Below, piece after piece: positions 1 through 10,919 of a stretch of DNA of 64,000 nt. Source of the DNA: Odontocerum albicorne. Taxonomy: Eukaryota; Arthropoda; Insecta; Trichoptera; Odontoceridae. The number at the start of each line of letters is the position of its first letter. Within the stretch, counting starts at the first letter, position 1. The stretch is taken from assembly GCA_949825065.1 (NCBI GenBank), contig OX463846.1:20283413-20347412 (forward strand). Direction: 5' to 3'. A program made the translations under genes and the position numbers. Under the pieces are notes generated by a model, which was given only the letters and a program-made list of their open reading frames with translations, was not told where the DNA came from and did not search any database.

Positions 1-64
1 TTTGTAACTTCAACCTCTCTGATTAAAATAAATAGCAATTTGAAAATAAGCTAATTAAGTTGTC

Positions 65-122
65 TCGTTCACAACAATGTGTCTACTCGTATATATAATA
101 TATATATTTTCGTTGTGAACGA
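65..122. repeat. Inverted repeat, 11-bp arms
   Basis: TCGTTCACAAC at 65-75 is exactly complementary to GTTGTGAACGA at 112-122. The 36-bp spacer is almost pure A/T apart from one TACTCGTA octamer. It may be a solitary hairpin or the remnant of a small inverted-repeat element; no target duplication is evident. Confidence 0.5.
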
Positions 123-164
123 TACAATCTTATTAGCTTATTACATACGTACAAACCGTCACGC

Positions 165-520
165 AATTTCTTTGTTAGAGCTAGCAGGGAAGATAGAGCG
201 CCAACTTGCATATAGCGACACATATATTTCGTCTCTTTGACATCCATACACCTTTTCATACAACTCCTACGGTTTTTCTAAATTCTAAAATATTCTTCTT
301 TCAAAATATTACACACTTTATCCAACTTATCATTTTTTTGGTCTGCCTCTACCACGCCCTACATTCACATTTGTTTTGTTAGTCTTTCTTCATTCATTCG
401 TTTTCCATGCCCCAGCCCACTCAGTTGTTCTTCTTCATCTTACAAAATATATTAGCTTTTAGTTCACATTCATCCTTAATCGCTTAACTCTAAATTTTTT
501 GCAACATGTTCGCCCCCATG
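165..520 (-). pseudogene. Decayed RTE-like LINE, 3' coding fragment
   Basis: Read on the minus strand this stretch matches, in word order, the other degenerate LINE 3' ends of the window (14925, 19845, 23575, 26225, 36165): a 'MNE..LTKQI' region, then arginine-rich 'RGRPKK..W' type sequence, then a terminal block resembling 'RRxCMKxxMDxKE'. The frame is broken many times. The family assignment rests on this C-terminal pattern, known from RTE-like reverse transcriptase ORFs; the catalytic RT domain is absent here. Confidence 0.45.
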
Positions 521-540
521 TAACATATTCCTTTTTTTTA

Positions 541-722
541 ACCTGGAGAGTTTATTGCCATGTGGCAATCTCTTCTAACCAACCAGAAAGATGTTTTTAT
601 AGGCCCTAAGTGTTAACCAGACAGGAATCCTATTTAAAAAAATCTGGGTTCCAGCGGGGATAGAACCCGCAACCTCCGGATCGGCAGACTAGTGTCTTAC
701 CACCAAGCCACGGAAGTCGTCA
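541..722 (-). repeat. SINE1 copy (tRNA-derived), near complete
   Basis: On the minus strand the element starts with a tRNA-like head: A-box-like TGGCTTGGTGGTAAGAC and B-box-like GGTTCTATCCC, spaced as in a pol III tRNA promoter. It continues through GCTGGAACCCAGA and an AT-rich linker, and ends with GGTTGGTTAGAAGAGATTG followed by CCACATGGCAATAA. That terminal block is shared with the 3' end of the LINE at 32112-32885. This is the most complete SINE1 copy in the window. It is not a functional tRNA gene, because the anticodon arm and acceptor stem do not form. Confidence 0.8.
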
Positions 723-878
723 GTGCACGCATAATACAATAAGATCTATTTAGACTTTATGGAAATTTTTTTTTGTTAACATCACTAAAGATTATGATTA
801 AGAGTTCGATCAAATTTGACGTAAAAAAAATAAGAATGTACGGTTAAATATGAAGAACTAAAGTTTAATTAATGTTTT

Positions 879-1352
879 GTAATTTGTTTTATCAAACACT
901 GTTATTCCACTTTTTGTAACGGTATAACACTAACGGTTTCAAGGTTTTCACCTCATAATCAGGGAGCACAAACAAGACTAAATTCTGTTCGAACTGGTAC
1001 CGACATACACACTTCTAACGGTAAAATTCGGGTTGGAGACTGTGGGTGGAGGGAGGGAAGAGACAACCTCAGTGAGCAGCGGCGAGATTCTGGGAAGATA
1101 TGTGTTTGCCAGATGTTCACCCCAATGCACTGACTTAGAAATTTCTAGGGCCTTTAATCTGTCCAATGTCTTTCCGTTACTACTGATATGTAAGAATTCA
1201 GTCTTGTTTGTGCTCCCTAATGGTGAAGTGAAAGCCTTGAAACCGGTAGGGTTATACCGTTACAAAAAGTGGAATAAACAGTGTTTGATAAAACAAATAA
1301 CAATGTCTTTAAACCTCCACAATATTAATGCCTGAACTATAAATAATATATT
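879..1352. repeat. Foldback element, copy A (both arms)
   Basis: Left arm from 879 (GTAATTTGTTTTATCAAACA) is repeated inverted at the right end, about 1190-1301. The arms of roughly 110-120 bp differ at scattered sites. The right flank to about 1352 (ACAATGTCTTTAAACCTCC and on) recurs in copies B and D, so the element extends beyond the arms. Between the arms, minus strand 1166-978 reads as a 62-codon ORF whose core peptide (SVHWGEHLANTYLPRIS) is preserved in copies B and C. Its class is unknown: long inverted repeats suggest a foldback or DNA-transposon derivative, while the truncated copies B and C resemble retroposition. Confidence 0.7.
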
Positions 1353-1439
1353 TTATTAATATTAACTCTTGCTAGTTGGTCAGCTGGTGTGTCCCTAAGA
1401 GACAAAATAAAAAGCTCACGCATTCGTGGAAGCCTAGGT

Positions 1440-1735
1440 GTTACAGACATCAACAGCAAGATGGAGGAAAGGCGATTGAGATAGTATGGGCACGTTGGAC
1501 GCAAAGCACCCTATCACATTGCGAACCAGGCAATCTCCATGGATCTTCCTCGAATAACAACCAGAGGAAGACCAAATAATTCATGGGTGGTGCAAAAAGA
1601 TAACTTGATGCAGAGTCACGGCCTGGGGGACGTAGTCCGGGACAGAAGAGCATACAACCTGAGGAAGAGGAGAGCTGACCCCAACAGTCTTCGCAGACAA
1701 TGAGTTGGGATGGAGCCAGGGAGAAGAAAAACTTT
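1440..1735 (+). pseudogene. LINE ORF2 C-terminal fragment
   Basis: Translated in shifting plus-strand frames this gives 'RLR.YGHV', 'RGRPNNSWVVQKDNLM', 'DRRAYNLRKRRADPNS', the usual order of the C-terminal tail of RTE/L2-type LINE reverse transcriptases (RLRWYGHV ... RGRPKKTW ... DR..WR.R.RRADP). The frame shifts at least twice and has no RT core, so it is a dead fragment. Copies at 10920-11115 and 42295-42795 resemble related but distinct LINEs. Confidence 0.6.
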
Positions 1736-2047
1736 TGCTAGTTAATTGAAAACTTTGCTTATATGATATTATCAGTGAAAAACCTCAAAGTGATAGATGA
1801 TGATTGATATAAAATGTTTATGAAATAGAAAGACAAAAACGAGGCAAAATTATATTCATTTTACTTGATTTAATTTTTTTGAACAACGAAATCATTTTGA
1901 TATAACTGAGAATTGTTTTAATTTATCCTGGAACTAACTATTTTAATGTATCCTGGAACTTAACCATGGTTACACATGTTTAAACTTCGGGAAGTTTGCT
2001 TTACTTACATGGAACACATATTTAAATTTTTGTGTGTTCTTAGCGCT

Positions 2048-2133
2048 AGTGATTGATAACTTGTTTGGAGTTTCGGTCCGATGGTAGGACACCCTACTCC
2101 TTCATCGGATAAGTTCTGACTGTTTTGATATTT
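2048..2133 (+). repeat. 85-bp structured repeat, copy 1
   Basis: About 85 bp recurs at 39369-39454. TCCGATG (2077-2083) pairs with CATCGGA (2103-2109), and inside that stem GTAGG pairs with CCTAC around an ACAC loop. In the second copy the inner arm changes to CTTAC, which keeps pairing by a G-U wobble. About 75 bp downstream lie AATAAA (2208-2213) and a run of about 18 A (2216-2233), so this copy looks like the 3' part of a retroposed transcript. Confidence 0.55.
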
Positions 2134-2207
2134 TGGAAATTTTGGATCTTTTTAGGAGTCGGGAAAGGATAGGTTTGTGGTAAATGTGTTCTTAGCTTTA
2201 CATAATC

Positions 2208-2233
2208 AATAAAGCAAAAAAAAAAAAAAAAAG
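2208..2233 (+). promoter_or_regulatory. AATAAA plus poly(A) tract
   Basis: AATAAA at 2208-2213 is followed two bases later by an uninterrupted A run. This order is typical of the 3' end of a retroposed polyadenylated RNA. No matching target duplication was found, and the 5' end of the retrocopy is not defined. Confidence 0.5.
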
Positions 2234-4050
2234 TGGCATATTTTTCTATATTTTAAATATTTAAGATAAACAAAAAAAATAGTAAATAAAGGATCGAATA
2301 AGGAACAAAAAAATTGAGTTTAAAAAACAAATGTCTCTAAAAAACGACTCTAACTTACAGGTTAAGATTCTTAACATGTATGCCGTATGTCATTTTTAAA
2401 TGAATAATAAAATTTTTGAACTTTAATTGAATTTATCTTTTAAAATAACCTTTCAGATCAGTAATGAAGATGGAGTAAAATATATACAAAACATACCCCC
2501 TATACAGCCTTGTGTATTGCGTTTATTTTTTGTATATATTATATGTGAATTATTTAATTTTTTCGTCTTTACACTTGAGTGCTTAACTATGTCTATTATA
2601 TTTTTTGATATTGGTCTCTCTATTTATATCTCCTTACCTGGAATAAATGAACATGAAAATAACGAGAAAAAAATATTTTCTTATTTATCTTGTCAAAATA
2701 TTATTCAAGTCAATAATTTTTAAAAGATAAAACATTTTGTATTCATTGAATGAAGAAAACTGAGGTACGTAGATTATTACAAGAAATATTCCAAGAAAAA
2801 ATATTCTTTGTGTGAAAACAAAAAAAAATCAAATAATAGATCTACCCACTATTGGAAAATATTTCTCATTAAAATGTTCCACAAAGAGTAACAATAAGTT
2901 GAATAGAAAAAAATTTGTAATTGAACGGAGCTGTATATAGAAATATAATATTTTTAAATCTGGGTTGTTAAATTTAGACGATTAGATGAAGGTATTTTTA
3001 TGGCACAAAGATCTTTCTAAAGGTCTTTTAGTGGAATATCTATTTACAATCATGATACACTTTAAAAATGATGCATTCCCTTGTTTAAGTATAAGCTTTT
3101 AATTTTTACTTATTTAATGATAATACTTAAATTATAATACTAAAATATTTGGAGGAAAAAAAAGCTGGGAGAGAAAAAGAATTTGAGGAAAAACATGACA
3201 TTTTAACACATTCACTGCTAATAAAATTTTGCATAAATACATGCCGTGCTGAGAAATTTATCTGACACCAACACATCAACAGAAGACGTCTGGCGTGCTG
3301 TGCGCATTGTGCGTATGTTTGTTTGGACATGCGAGGTGGGTCCTCAGCAATGAACGTGTTAATATTTATGACAAGTACTGACATTAGTAGACATGTTTAT
3401 TTACTAACGGACCAAGACGTTATTACTAAAATTTATTTAATCTTGAAGAGAGTGAGTTTATTAAAAAGCTACTTGATTATAACATACCAAAAATATTTGA
3501 TGTACCGAAAAGAGATAGCGATTCTGATAGAAAACTTAAAATATAAGTGATCAATTTAGTACGATTAGCTAAAATGGGAAAGCATCTAGGCCAAATTAGG
3601 TACTTACAGAATTGATGAAATTTATCGATAATTATGACATCGATGTACGTGTAAAAAAAATCAACAATATAAGGGGGTGATACATGTGTCAAATTTTTCA
3701 ACAACAATTATACCAAGAGACTCGACATTCACCATATTGCCTAAAAAGATAATACCTAAAGATGCAGCGAATATAAATACAATAAGCCTCATGTGCCATA
3801 AATTAAAAAAAACTTAAAAGTCATCCATGGTAGAATTTAATATGAAGTCGAATGCAGTTTGGCTTACGAAACGGATATGACACAATCACACAAGGGAAGC
3901 TCATTGTTACATTCGAAAAATTGGAGAAAAATATCAAGACATGTAACATATGTGGACTTGGACGCTTGCTTTATTGATTTTGTAAAAAAATCCATAAATT
4001 ATACGAAAAAAAATTTACAAAAATCTTGATTTATAAGGGTTTAAAGAGTT
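2234..4050. other. AT-rich stretch, no gene recognised
   Basis: The only reading frames are short, AT-driven frames (for example plus strand 2427-2723) with low-complexity hydrophobic composition and no recognisable domain. No repeat of the families seen elsewhere in the window was identified. Confidence 0.5.
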
Positions 4051-4089
4051 GCGCCTTGATCCCAGTAATCTTTACTGGGATCAGGGCGC
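4051..4089. repeat. 18-bp hairpin with 3-base loop
   Basis: Arms 4051-4068 and 4072-4089 pair over all 18 positions (17 Watson-Crick and one G-U) around the loop TCT. The sequence is GC-rich compared with its surroundings (GCGCCTTGATCCCAG on the left arm). It ends about 45 bp before the mariner element at 4135. Confidence 0.85.
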
Positions 4090-4134
4090 AGCAGTCATGA
4101 TATATGATGAGTTGAAATCCAATATAGAAATATA

Positions 4135-5080
4135 CGTGGGTCATCCATAAAGTAAAAAACGTTTTGGGATAATTAAAAAAAACGAAAGATATCAACAAAA
4201 CACTTTATTTACAAAGTCACTGTACCTTACTCTATTTTTCAATGTAGTCGCCATCGCTGTCAAGGCGCTTATTGTAATGTGGAACAAATTTTTCAATTCC
4301 GATGTTATACTTCTCTACCGCCAAAGATTTGAGCCAGGATGTCACTTCTTGTTTGAGGTCTTCATCGTTTGCGAACTGTTTTTCACCCAAAAATTCCTTT
4401 AGTTTCGGGAATAAGTGAAAATCACTTGGTGCTAAGTCAGGGCTGTAAGGAGGATGTCAAAAAATTTGCCACTTAAGACATTGAAGTTCTCGCTGTGTTC
4501 GTGCTGATGCATGAGGCCGCGCATTGTCATGAATCAAAACCACCTTTCCCGACAACATTCCACGTCTCTTGTTTTAAATGGCGCGTCTAAGTCGTTGAAG
4601 AGTTTCACAATAGGCCTCTGAGTTAATTGTGTGTCCTTTTGGCATAAACTCTACGTGGATCAAACCCTTTCGGTCCTAAAAAACTGTTGCCATCACTTTT
4701 CTGGTGTTGAGATTCGGTTTTTCTTTTCCGAGCGCACATTTTTTGTAGCCAAGATGCTCTGTCACTATTACATGTAGGAGCATTCGTGAAATTTGTGGGA
4801 AAGATTCATGTACTGTGCTTAAAGTTACCTATAAATTTCGATAGGCCGAACATTTTGTGCATTCAGAAAACGAATGACACTACGCACTTCCCATTTGGCG
4901 GGATTTTCGATGGTGCAGCCATTTTGAAAGGTTACAGAACAACGACGCACGACCGTTCAGCAAAAAAACTTAGCTCGCACTGAAGCGAGGGAAGGAGCTA
5001 ACTGGCGCGCATACGTAGGCGGTGGTGGGGGATCGGCGGAGGGCGTGGTGCACAATTGTTCTTTACTTTCTGGATGCACC
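4135..5080 (-). mobile_element. mariner deletion derivative with both inverted repeats
   Basis: The terminal repeats match imperfectly: CGTGGGTCATCCATAAAGTA at the left and, reversed, GGTGCATCCAGAAAGTAAAG at the right, both next to TA. On the minus strand the N-terminal part reads 'WEVRSVIRFLNAQ' near 4900. The sequence then jumps to 'LGYKKCALGKEKPNLNTRKV', then 'VVLIHDNARPH' (second catalytic Asp), and ends with 'SPDLAPSDFHLF' type sequence (third Asp). The region with the DNA-binding second half and the first catalytic Asp is missing. At 946 bp against about 1.3 kb for the family it is an internally deleted, dead copy with several stops and frameshifts. Confidence 0.8.
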
Positions 5081-6231
5081 TAGTATTTGGGAGTTCACAA
5101 TAATACATAAACATAATCTCCTTTATTATTTTAATGCTTATTCTGAAGCAATTTTAAAGAAGTAATTGGATGAAGTGAATGGTTGAATAATCGTAAAACT
5201 TGGATAGTATTCTGGTACCAACTGGTCACAAAAGTATTCTGGTGCCAACTTTGATGTATGCGAGGGAAACGTTAAAGTACTAACACATAATGTAAGAACA
5301 AAAATATGAAACCCTTCAACTGATATTGCAGGGGAAAATTCAAGGCAGAAGTGTGAGAAAAAGACGCATCTCATGGTTGAAGAACTAACGGGAATATTAT
5401 AGTTGTGATGTCATATCTTTGTTCTGAGCTTCTGCCTCAAGGGTCAATAAAATCATGGTGATCACTAATCCCCAAAGAGAACAGGAACCTTGAAGAGTTG
5501 AAGAAAAATATTCAACATTTACAACCCATTAGAAAAAGGATTAGTTTTCCTTTTAAATATTAATAACTAATATTAAGAAAATAGTTTATCAAAATTTTCG
5601 ATGCGAGCGTATAATACGTGAGTTTATTATGTTTGGTTATTTTACGATAAAGCTAAATCTCTAAAATGTTGGCATTATTCTGATAAAAAATACAATGTTA
5701 ATAAAAGAGGAATAATTTTCCTATCACAGAGTGAGAAATACAAAAGAAAAAGGCTATCCCTCTGAGGAAAATACGGAAGCTGATCACGTACGCTGTTGCT
5801 ATGAGATGGCTTGTAGGGTGAACAGGAAAATAGCACTTTTCAAAAAATCTTTACTAAAAGTTCAGGGTATATAATTTTGGTAAAGCGATTATCAGTAACT
5901 TTTCCATTGGCTCTTAAAATTGGTTCTTATCTGGATTTCCCTTAAAATCTCTTCAACATCTTTCTGGCTAGTTGAAAAAAAAGTTGCACGTGGAAATTAA
6001 GCCCGTAGTGTATATACCTAAATTATAATACAATGCGATTTTTTTTAAAGTGATGATATTTTGTAAATGCTTTATTTGTCTTTGTTTTTTAAGCTTTGTG
6101 TGCAAGTATGTACATAACAATACTAAAACTCTCAATTTTGTGTATTTAGAGAACCGTTTCACGAGGTGAGGTCCGTGATAAAGCAGTCTCATTTCTTAAT
6201 TATAAATGTCAGTAATTTGTCCTAAATACTA
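5081..6231. other. Intergenic DNA, nothing recognised
   Basis: AT-rich sequence between two mariner elements. The reading frames are short and without recognisable domains. No repeat copies were identified. Confidence 0.5.
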
Positions 6232-7441
6232 TTGGGTGTACAAATAAGTCACCGCCGTTTGACAAAAGTTGGCGCCACCAGTAAGTTATGGTTAAAATTG
6301 TCAGATGTAAAATGTCATTATCGTAAGGTTGGACATCTGTCAACAACGTGACCTTGAAATATTAGTGAATTTTTATCAGTACTTCTTCAATTTGAAGAAA
6401 TCTGCAGCTGAGGCGCATCCATTGCTTGTAGAAGCATATGGTGAGGCTGCCTTAAGTGAGAGAAGTTGTCGTGAGTGGTTTCAAAAGTTTAAGAACGGTG
6501 AATTTGACATCGAAGACAAAGAACGTAGCGGAAGGCCGAAAGTGTACGAAGACGCGGAATTGGAAGTATTATTGGATCAAGATGCCAAACGCAAGAAGAA
6601 CTTGCACTTACATTAGGAGTGACTCAACAAGCAATTTCACATGGGTTGAAATCATTGGGAATGATTCAAAAACAAAGAAATTGGGATTCATATGAACTGA
6701 CACGGAGAAACTTTGAATGCCAATTTTCCACATGTGAAATGCTGCTTGCCAGGCATAAACGAAAGGGTTTTCTGCACCATATAGTCACTGGTGATGAGAA
6801 ATGCATCCATTATGATAATCCAAAAAGGAAGAAATCATGGGGATCCCCTGGTCATGCTTCAACATCTACGGCTAAGCCAAATATTCATGGAAAAAAACTC
6901 TTGTTGTGTATTTGGTGGGATCAGCTTGGTGTCGTGTATTATGAGTTGCTCAAACCGAATGAAACCATTGCTGGGGCTGTTTATCGAACATAATTGATGA
7001 GATTGAGTCGAGCACTCGAGGAAAAGCGCGCCCACTACTACGCCAGACACGACAAAATTATTCTCCTGCATGATAATGCTAGTCCACATGTTGCGGCACC
7101 GGTCAAAACCTATTTGGAAACACTCAATTGAGAAGTTTTACCCCACCCGCTGTATTCACCAGACATTGCTCCTTCTGATTACCACTTGTTTTGATCGATG
7201 ACGCATGGCCTGTCTGAGCAGCACTTCACATCATATGAAGATACCAAAAATTGAGTCGATTCGTGGATAGCCTCAAAAGATGATGATGATGACTGACGCG
7301 GTATTCGTATGCTGACAGAAAGATAGGGAAAAGTAGTGGCAAGCGATGGGTACTACTTCGAATAAAACATGAGGTTCCGTTCTTTCACAATAAATGCCCA
7401 TTTTTTTATAAAAAACGGCGGAAACTTATTTGTACACCTAA
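6232..7441 (+). mobile_element. mariner element, cecropia-like, full length
   Basis: A 1,210-bp element with about 30-bp terminal inverted repeats: TTGGGTGTACAAATAAGT at the left and, reversed, TTAGGTGTACAAATAAGT at the right. TA duplications lie at 6230-6231 and 7442-7443. The transposase inside (6329-7365) resembles the cecropia subfamily, to which human Hsmar1/SETMAR belongs, judged from 'GVTQQAISHGLKSLG' and 'VTGDEKCIHYDNPKRKKSW'. Both ends are intact, so it could in principle be moved by an active relative. Confidence 0.9.
6329..7365 (+). pseudogene. mariner transposase, frameshifted
   Basis: A Tc1/mariner transposase cuts and pastes the element at TA sites in the nucleus. Visible in order: N-terminal helix-turn-helix region (6340-6600, 'REWFQKFKNGEFDIEDKERS'), second HTH ('GVTQQAISHGL', 6618), and the catalytic DDD triad in 'VTGDEK' (6790), 'LLHDNASPH' (7072) and 'SPDIAPSDYHLF' (7160-7192), with DD34D spacing expected for mariner. 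All three Asp codons survive. The frame is broken at about 6600, and in-frame stops follow at 6991-6993, about 7128 and 7191, so no active protein is expected. Confidence 0.88.
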
Positions 7442-8524
7442 TAAAATAGTCAGATGAAATATTCACAGTCTCGTTCACATCCTTAATCCCAAGCAATCAC
7501 ATATATAATTCCAACTTCATCATAATTCCTGCCAACCACGAAAAACTCATATCTAACAACCTCTCATTACACTCAACATTCGCGTCATGTGGAGACCTCC
7601 AAAAGTTTTCCATTTCTCATTTCCTCATCTATTTTGTTTAGGAGCCCTGCAGTCACAAGATATTTGATAGTTTGGTTAAATGATTATTTGATAACATGGT
7701 ATCAATATTTTGATAATCCTTTAAAAACCATGTTGGTGTTTTGATAATCCTTTAAAAACACAGAGTTTTGCATAATTTGTTTGAGCATTCTCCAATTTTT
7801 TAAACTTTTTCTAAGATGAATTTGAGTCAATCATATCCAATTTTGATGGATGATTAATTATAATCAATAATTATTAGATACTGAGATACACGTGTCGTAT
7901 TTTTAGGCTTATAAGATCGAGGCTCACAATCCCATTATTGAGTTGATTTAAAATACGAGTATATTGATTGAAAATAACTGATTCTTTTCCACGTTGTTGC
8001 GACGTGGTCTTAAAATCAATACTTGAGAGTAAATAAAAAATAAATAATTTCATACAAGTATGTTTTTGTGGATTTAACATTTTTATAAATATTTCAAAAC
8101 CAGTTGAAAAAGAGATAAATCTTTTGCGCAAATTATTGAACCTAAAAAGATACATAAGAGATAATAAATTACCCCAAATTTATTGAATATGAGTTTTCAC
8201 GTTTTGAAATCAGTTTTGGATGTTTCATGTAGACCCCTTTTAAAGTGCCTATTTGTTACCATGCTGATTTATTAAAATTTTCTTAAAATTTTTAATGCTA
8301 CGTGCCTACATTCTTTATCTTCTTTTCCTCTTTAAAACAATCTTTGTTTTAAATTTTGCTTTTTGACATAATTAAATTTATTTACTTTTCTTAATTGCTA
8401 TTTGTTACATGATCAAAAATTGTGAAACAATTAAATTAATGTTCAAAGAAAGAAATAAACAGAATTAGTAAAAATATGTATTACTTTTAAAAAAAAATAA
8501 TCCGAAAATATTTTTTTGTAAACC
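7442..8524. other. Intergenic DNA, nothing recognised
   Basis: AT-rich sequence without recognisable genes. A 20-bp word (TTTTGATAATCCTTTAAAAA) is repeated directly at about 7712 and 7739. The minus-strand frame at 7874-8155 has no domain resemblance. Confidence 0.45.
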
Positions 8525-8665
8525 CCGTGTACCGGCGTAGTAGCGTAGCGATGTAGTGGTTGGCACAGAGAGCTAAACAACGCTGACGCGAACGCCCTCT
8601 ACGCTCGCCGTAGCCTGACGGCCGCCGTGATCACGTGACAGCCTCTCCATACTACTATCTACTTA
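8525..8665. other. GC-rich, CpG-containing patch of unknown role
   Basis: About 140 bp rich in G+C and CpG (many CG, for example GCGTAGTAGCGTAGCG) inside very AT-rich DNA. It includes a CACGTG E-box near 8632. It has no long open frame. It could be a promoter or first exon of a gene not otherwise visible, or a relic of a GC-rich insertion. No inverted or direct terminal repeats were found. Confidence 0.35.
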
Positions 8666-10317
8666 CGTATGCTTATCCGTAAGCGCGAAGATCAGACAAC
8701 TTGGTTTTATATATATTTTTTTATTTTAAAGTCTAGTTTTGCTGATCTGATTAAATTTTTTTTTAAATAGTACATATCATCATGCCATGTTCCTTGTGGA
8801 ACTTTAATTTCCTACACATTCATACATCTCATCAAATAAAAACATGTTTCAAACACAAAGTTTAGTGATCCATTAAAAGCCTGCGTGACTTTTCAGTAAG
8901 CCATTCATAAAAATTGCTAACTTATTACATATATTGAACAATAACTATAAAAATGTGTGTTAAAAGAGATTTTTTTAATGTCACATTTTGTTTAGATACA
9001 CTTTTCATCGAGTCAAATAATTGTGACAAATAAAAGAGAGTCATTGTTATCTGCAGTAGTCATAAAACACATAGATAACAGATAAGCAAACATGATTGAT
9101 AAAGTAGGAATCTGTATTTATAAAACATTGAATAATATTAATTATAAGCAAAATTAATACTACGAATTTAAAAAACCCGCATTGGATATACACGACGAAA
9201 GATTCATCTCGCAGCTTGCCATCAGTTTGCGCGCTTTGTTTTATTATTCTACGGGAAACTTAGGCTCTGTGTACTCCATTGTACATCTGTTTGTTTCTCA
9301 AACAAATTAAATAATAAAAATGTTTTCACAATACGGGTGATTAAAAGTACAGCCTTTCAAACAAGGACCTCGATTTCAAAAGTTTACAATATGGCGATCG
9401 TTTTATTAAATTTTACGAGTTTTAAGAAGAAAATATTTTATTTAGTTTGTCAATTAATATTGTCATCAAAAGTTAAGTAAATATTCATTTTCTGTTAAAA
9501 AATCTTATTATTGTGTATAAATCCAAAAAATATACAGTAATAATAATAAACCTAACGGTTTTGAAAATAATTAATTATAACTTTATATTTGTTATTATAC
9601 GAGCAATAGTAAAATAAGTAGTCTTCTCGATGGAACCACCCCCCTCCCCCCCAACAAGATTCCGTGATCTAGTTGGAAAAACGTTAAGGTCATCACACGT
9701 CTAATTAATTTTTGTAGTGTTAGGCAGCTTGTTAAGAATTAACCGAACCCACCTGAAATAAAGTTAAAATTTCAAGTTGTATGTTTATCCTGTTTGAACT
9801 CCAGTGCATTAATTATTAAAATGATCACTTTACTTAGTAGAGTTAATTAAAATGCTTTTTCATAAACCAATTAACTATGAATGGTTGAAGGATTAAGAAT
9901 TGAGTTTTTAAAGAATATTTAAATTTTTAAAGGAAGCTGCGCAGTCCAGATACATACTCGTATGTTAACCTCTGCAGTACTGTTTTCCAGAAACACGCAG
10001 CAGGTAATTAAACCCTTTGGAAAGGTCTGCAGCTGCCATTAAATTGAATATTTTCCCACCATATCAAGTAATATTCATGTTTTAAAGTTATTTTTCATTG
10101 TCTCTTGGTTAACTTTCTGTTATAAGGACCATCTGAGAATTTGGGTATATGTTAAATAAGAAATAAATGTTATATTTTCTGGTGATATTACATAACATAA
10201 GATGTTTCCTCAAACAAAAGTTAGGATTAATTGAATTATTCTAAAATTGGTACATCCGTCAAAATAAATAAAGATATTTTGTATTTATTCGTTTAACGCT
10301 TAACTGTTATATATGCA
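8666..10317. other. Intergenic DNA, nothing recognised
   Basis: Very AT-rich sequence with a short C-rich run at about 9640. No coding signal or repeat family member was found. Confidence 0.45.
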
Positions 10318-10378
10318 AAGGGCGAATTTATTGCTCGACGGCATTCTATTTCGATCAACCATACAAGAGTTATGTAGA
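10318..10378 (-). repeat. Isolated SINE/LINE-type 3' tail
   Basis: This diverged block (minus strand: 'TTGATCGAAATAGAATGCCG', then GAGCAATAAATTCGCC) parallels the 3' tail of SINE1 and its LINE (TTGGAAGAGATTGCC...GGCAATAA...CGCC). A similar block lies at 16218-16295. It is probably a 5'-truncated insertion. Confidence 0.4.
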
Positions 10379-10589
10379 TTATTGACAATTTTTGGTTGTT
10401 TCCTTGCAACATAAATTTAAAAAAATAATTCTTAAACATCCTTCAATCATTAAAAAACATTAACAGCAAACCAAAACATTTGCCTGTTCCATAAAAAAAC
10501 TAGGAAATGAGAAGTAAGAAAGAAGATATAAGAAAATGAGAGCTATGGAGAAATACATTATGTCATTAAAGATAATTTATATTTTTATT

Positions 10590-10915
10590 CCGCTGTTTGA
10601 AGAAAGCCAATGAGGGCGAGAGTTGTAGCTGGTAACTGATTTCAGAGTTTGGCAACATGGACAGTAAAAGACGACGTGAAGAAGGCGGAGCAATGAACTA
10701 GAAATATCAAAATGTTATCTCTGCGTAAGTGTAGCGCTAGTTCATGATCGAAGAGGCACTGAATATTTTCGGCAAGATATAGAAGGGCGACAGGATAGTT
10801 CGAAATATTGTACAAAAGTGACAATATATGAACCTTTCGATGATTTTTGCATTTTACAAATTCAACTTTTCTATGATGTATCATAATGTGATACAGTAAC
10901 ATTTTTTAGCACAGA
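10590..10915 (-). pseudogene. SINE1-partner LINE, ORF2 C-terminal fragment
   Basis: The minus strand encodes 'VHILSLLYNISNYPVALLYLAENIQ...TSSFTVHVAKL', aligning along its length with the C-terminal part of the LINE ORF at 32116-32577 ('IHILYLLYNILNCPAA', 'TSSFTIHAVRLW'). It has diverged well beyond the 32112 and 44536 copies and its reading continuity is lost near the C-terminus ('FQSLATWT' part). It is an old 5'-truncated insertion. Confidence 0.7.
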
Positions 10916-10919
10916 TTCT

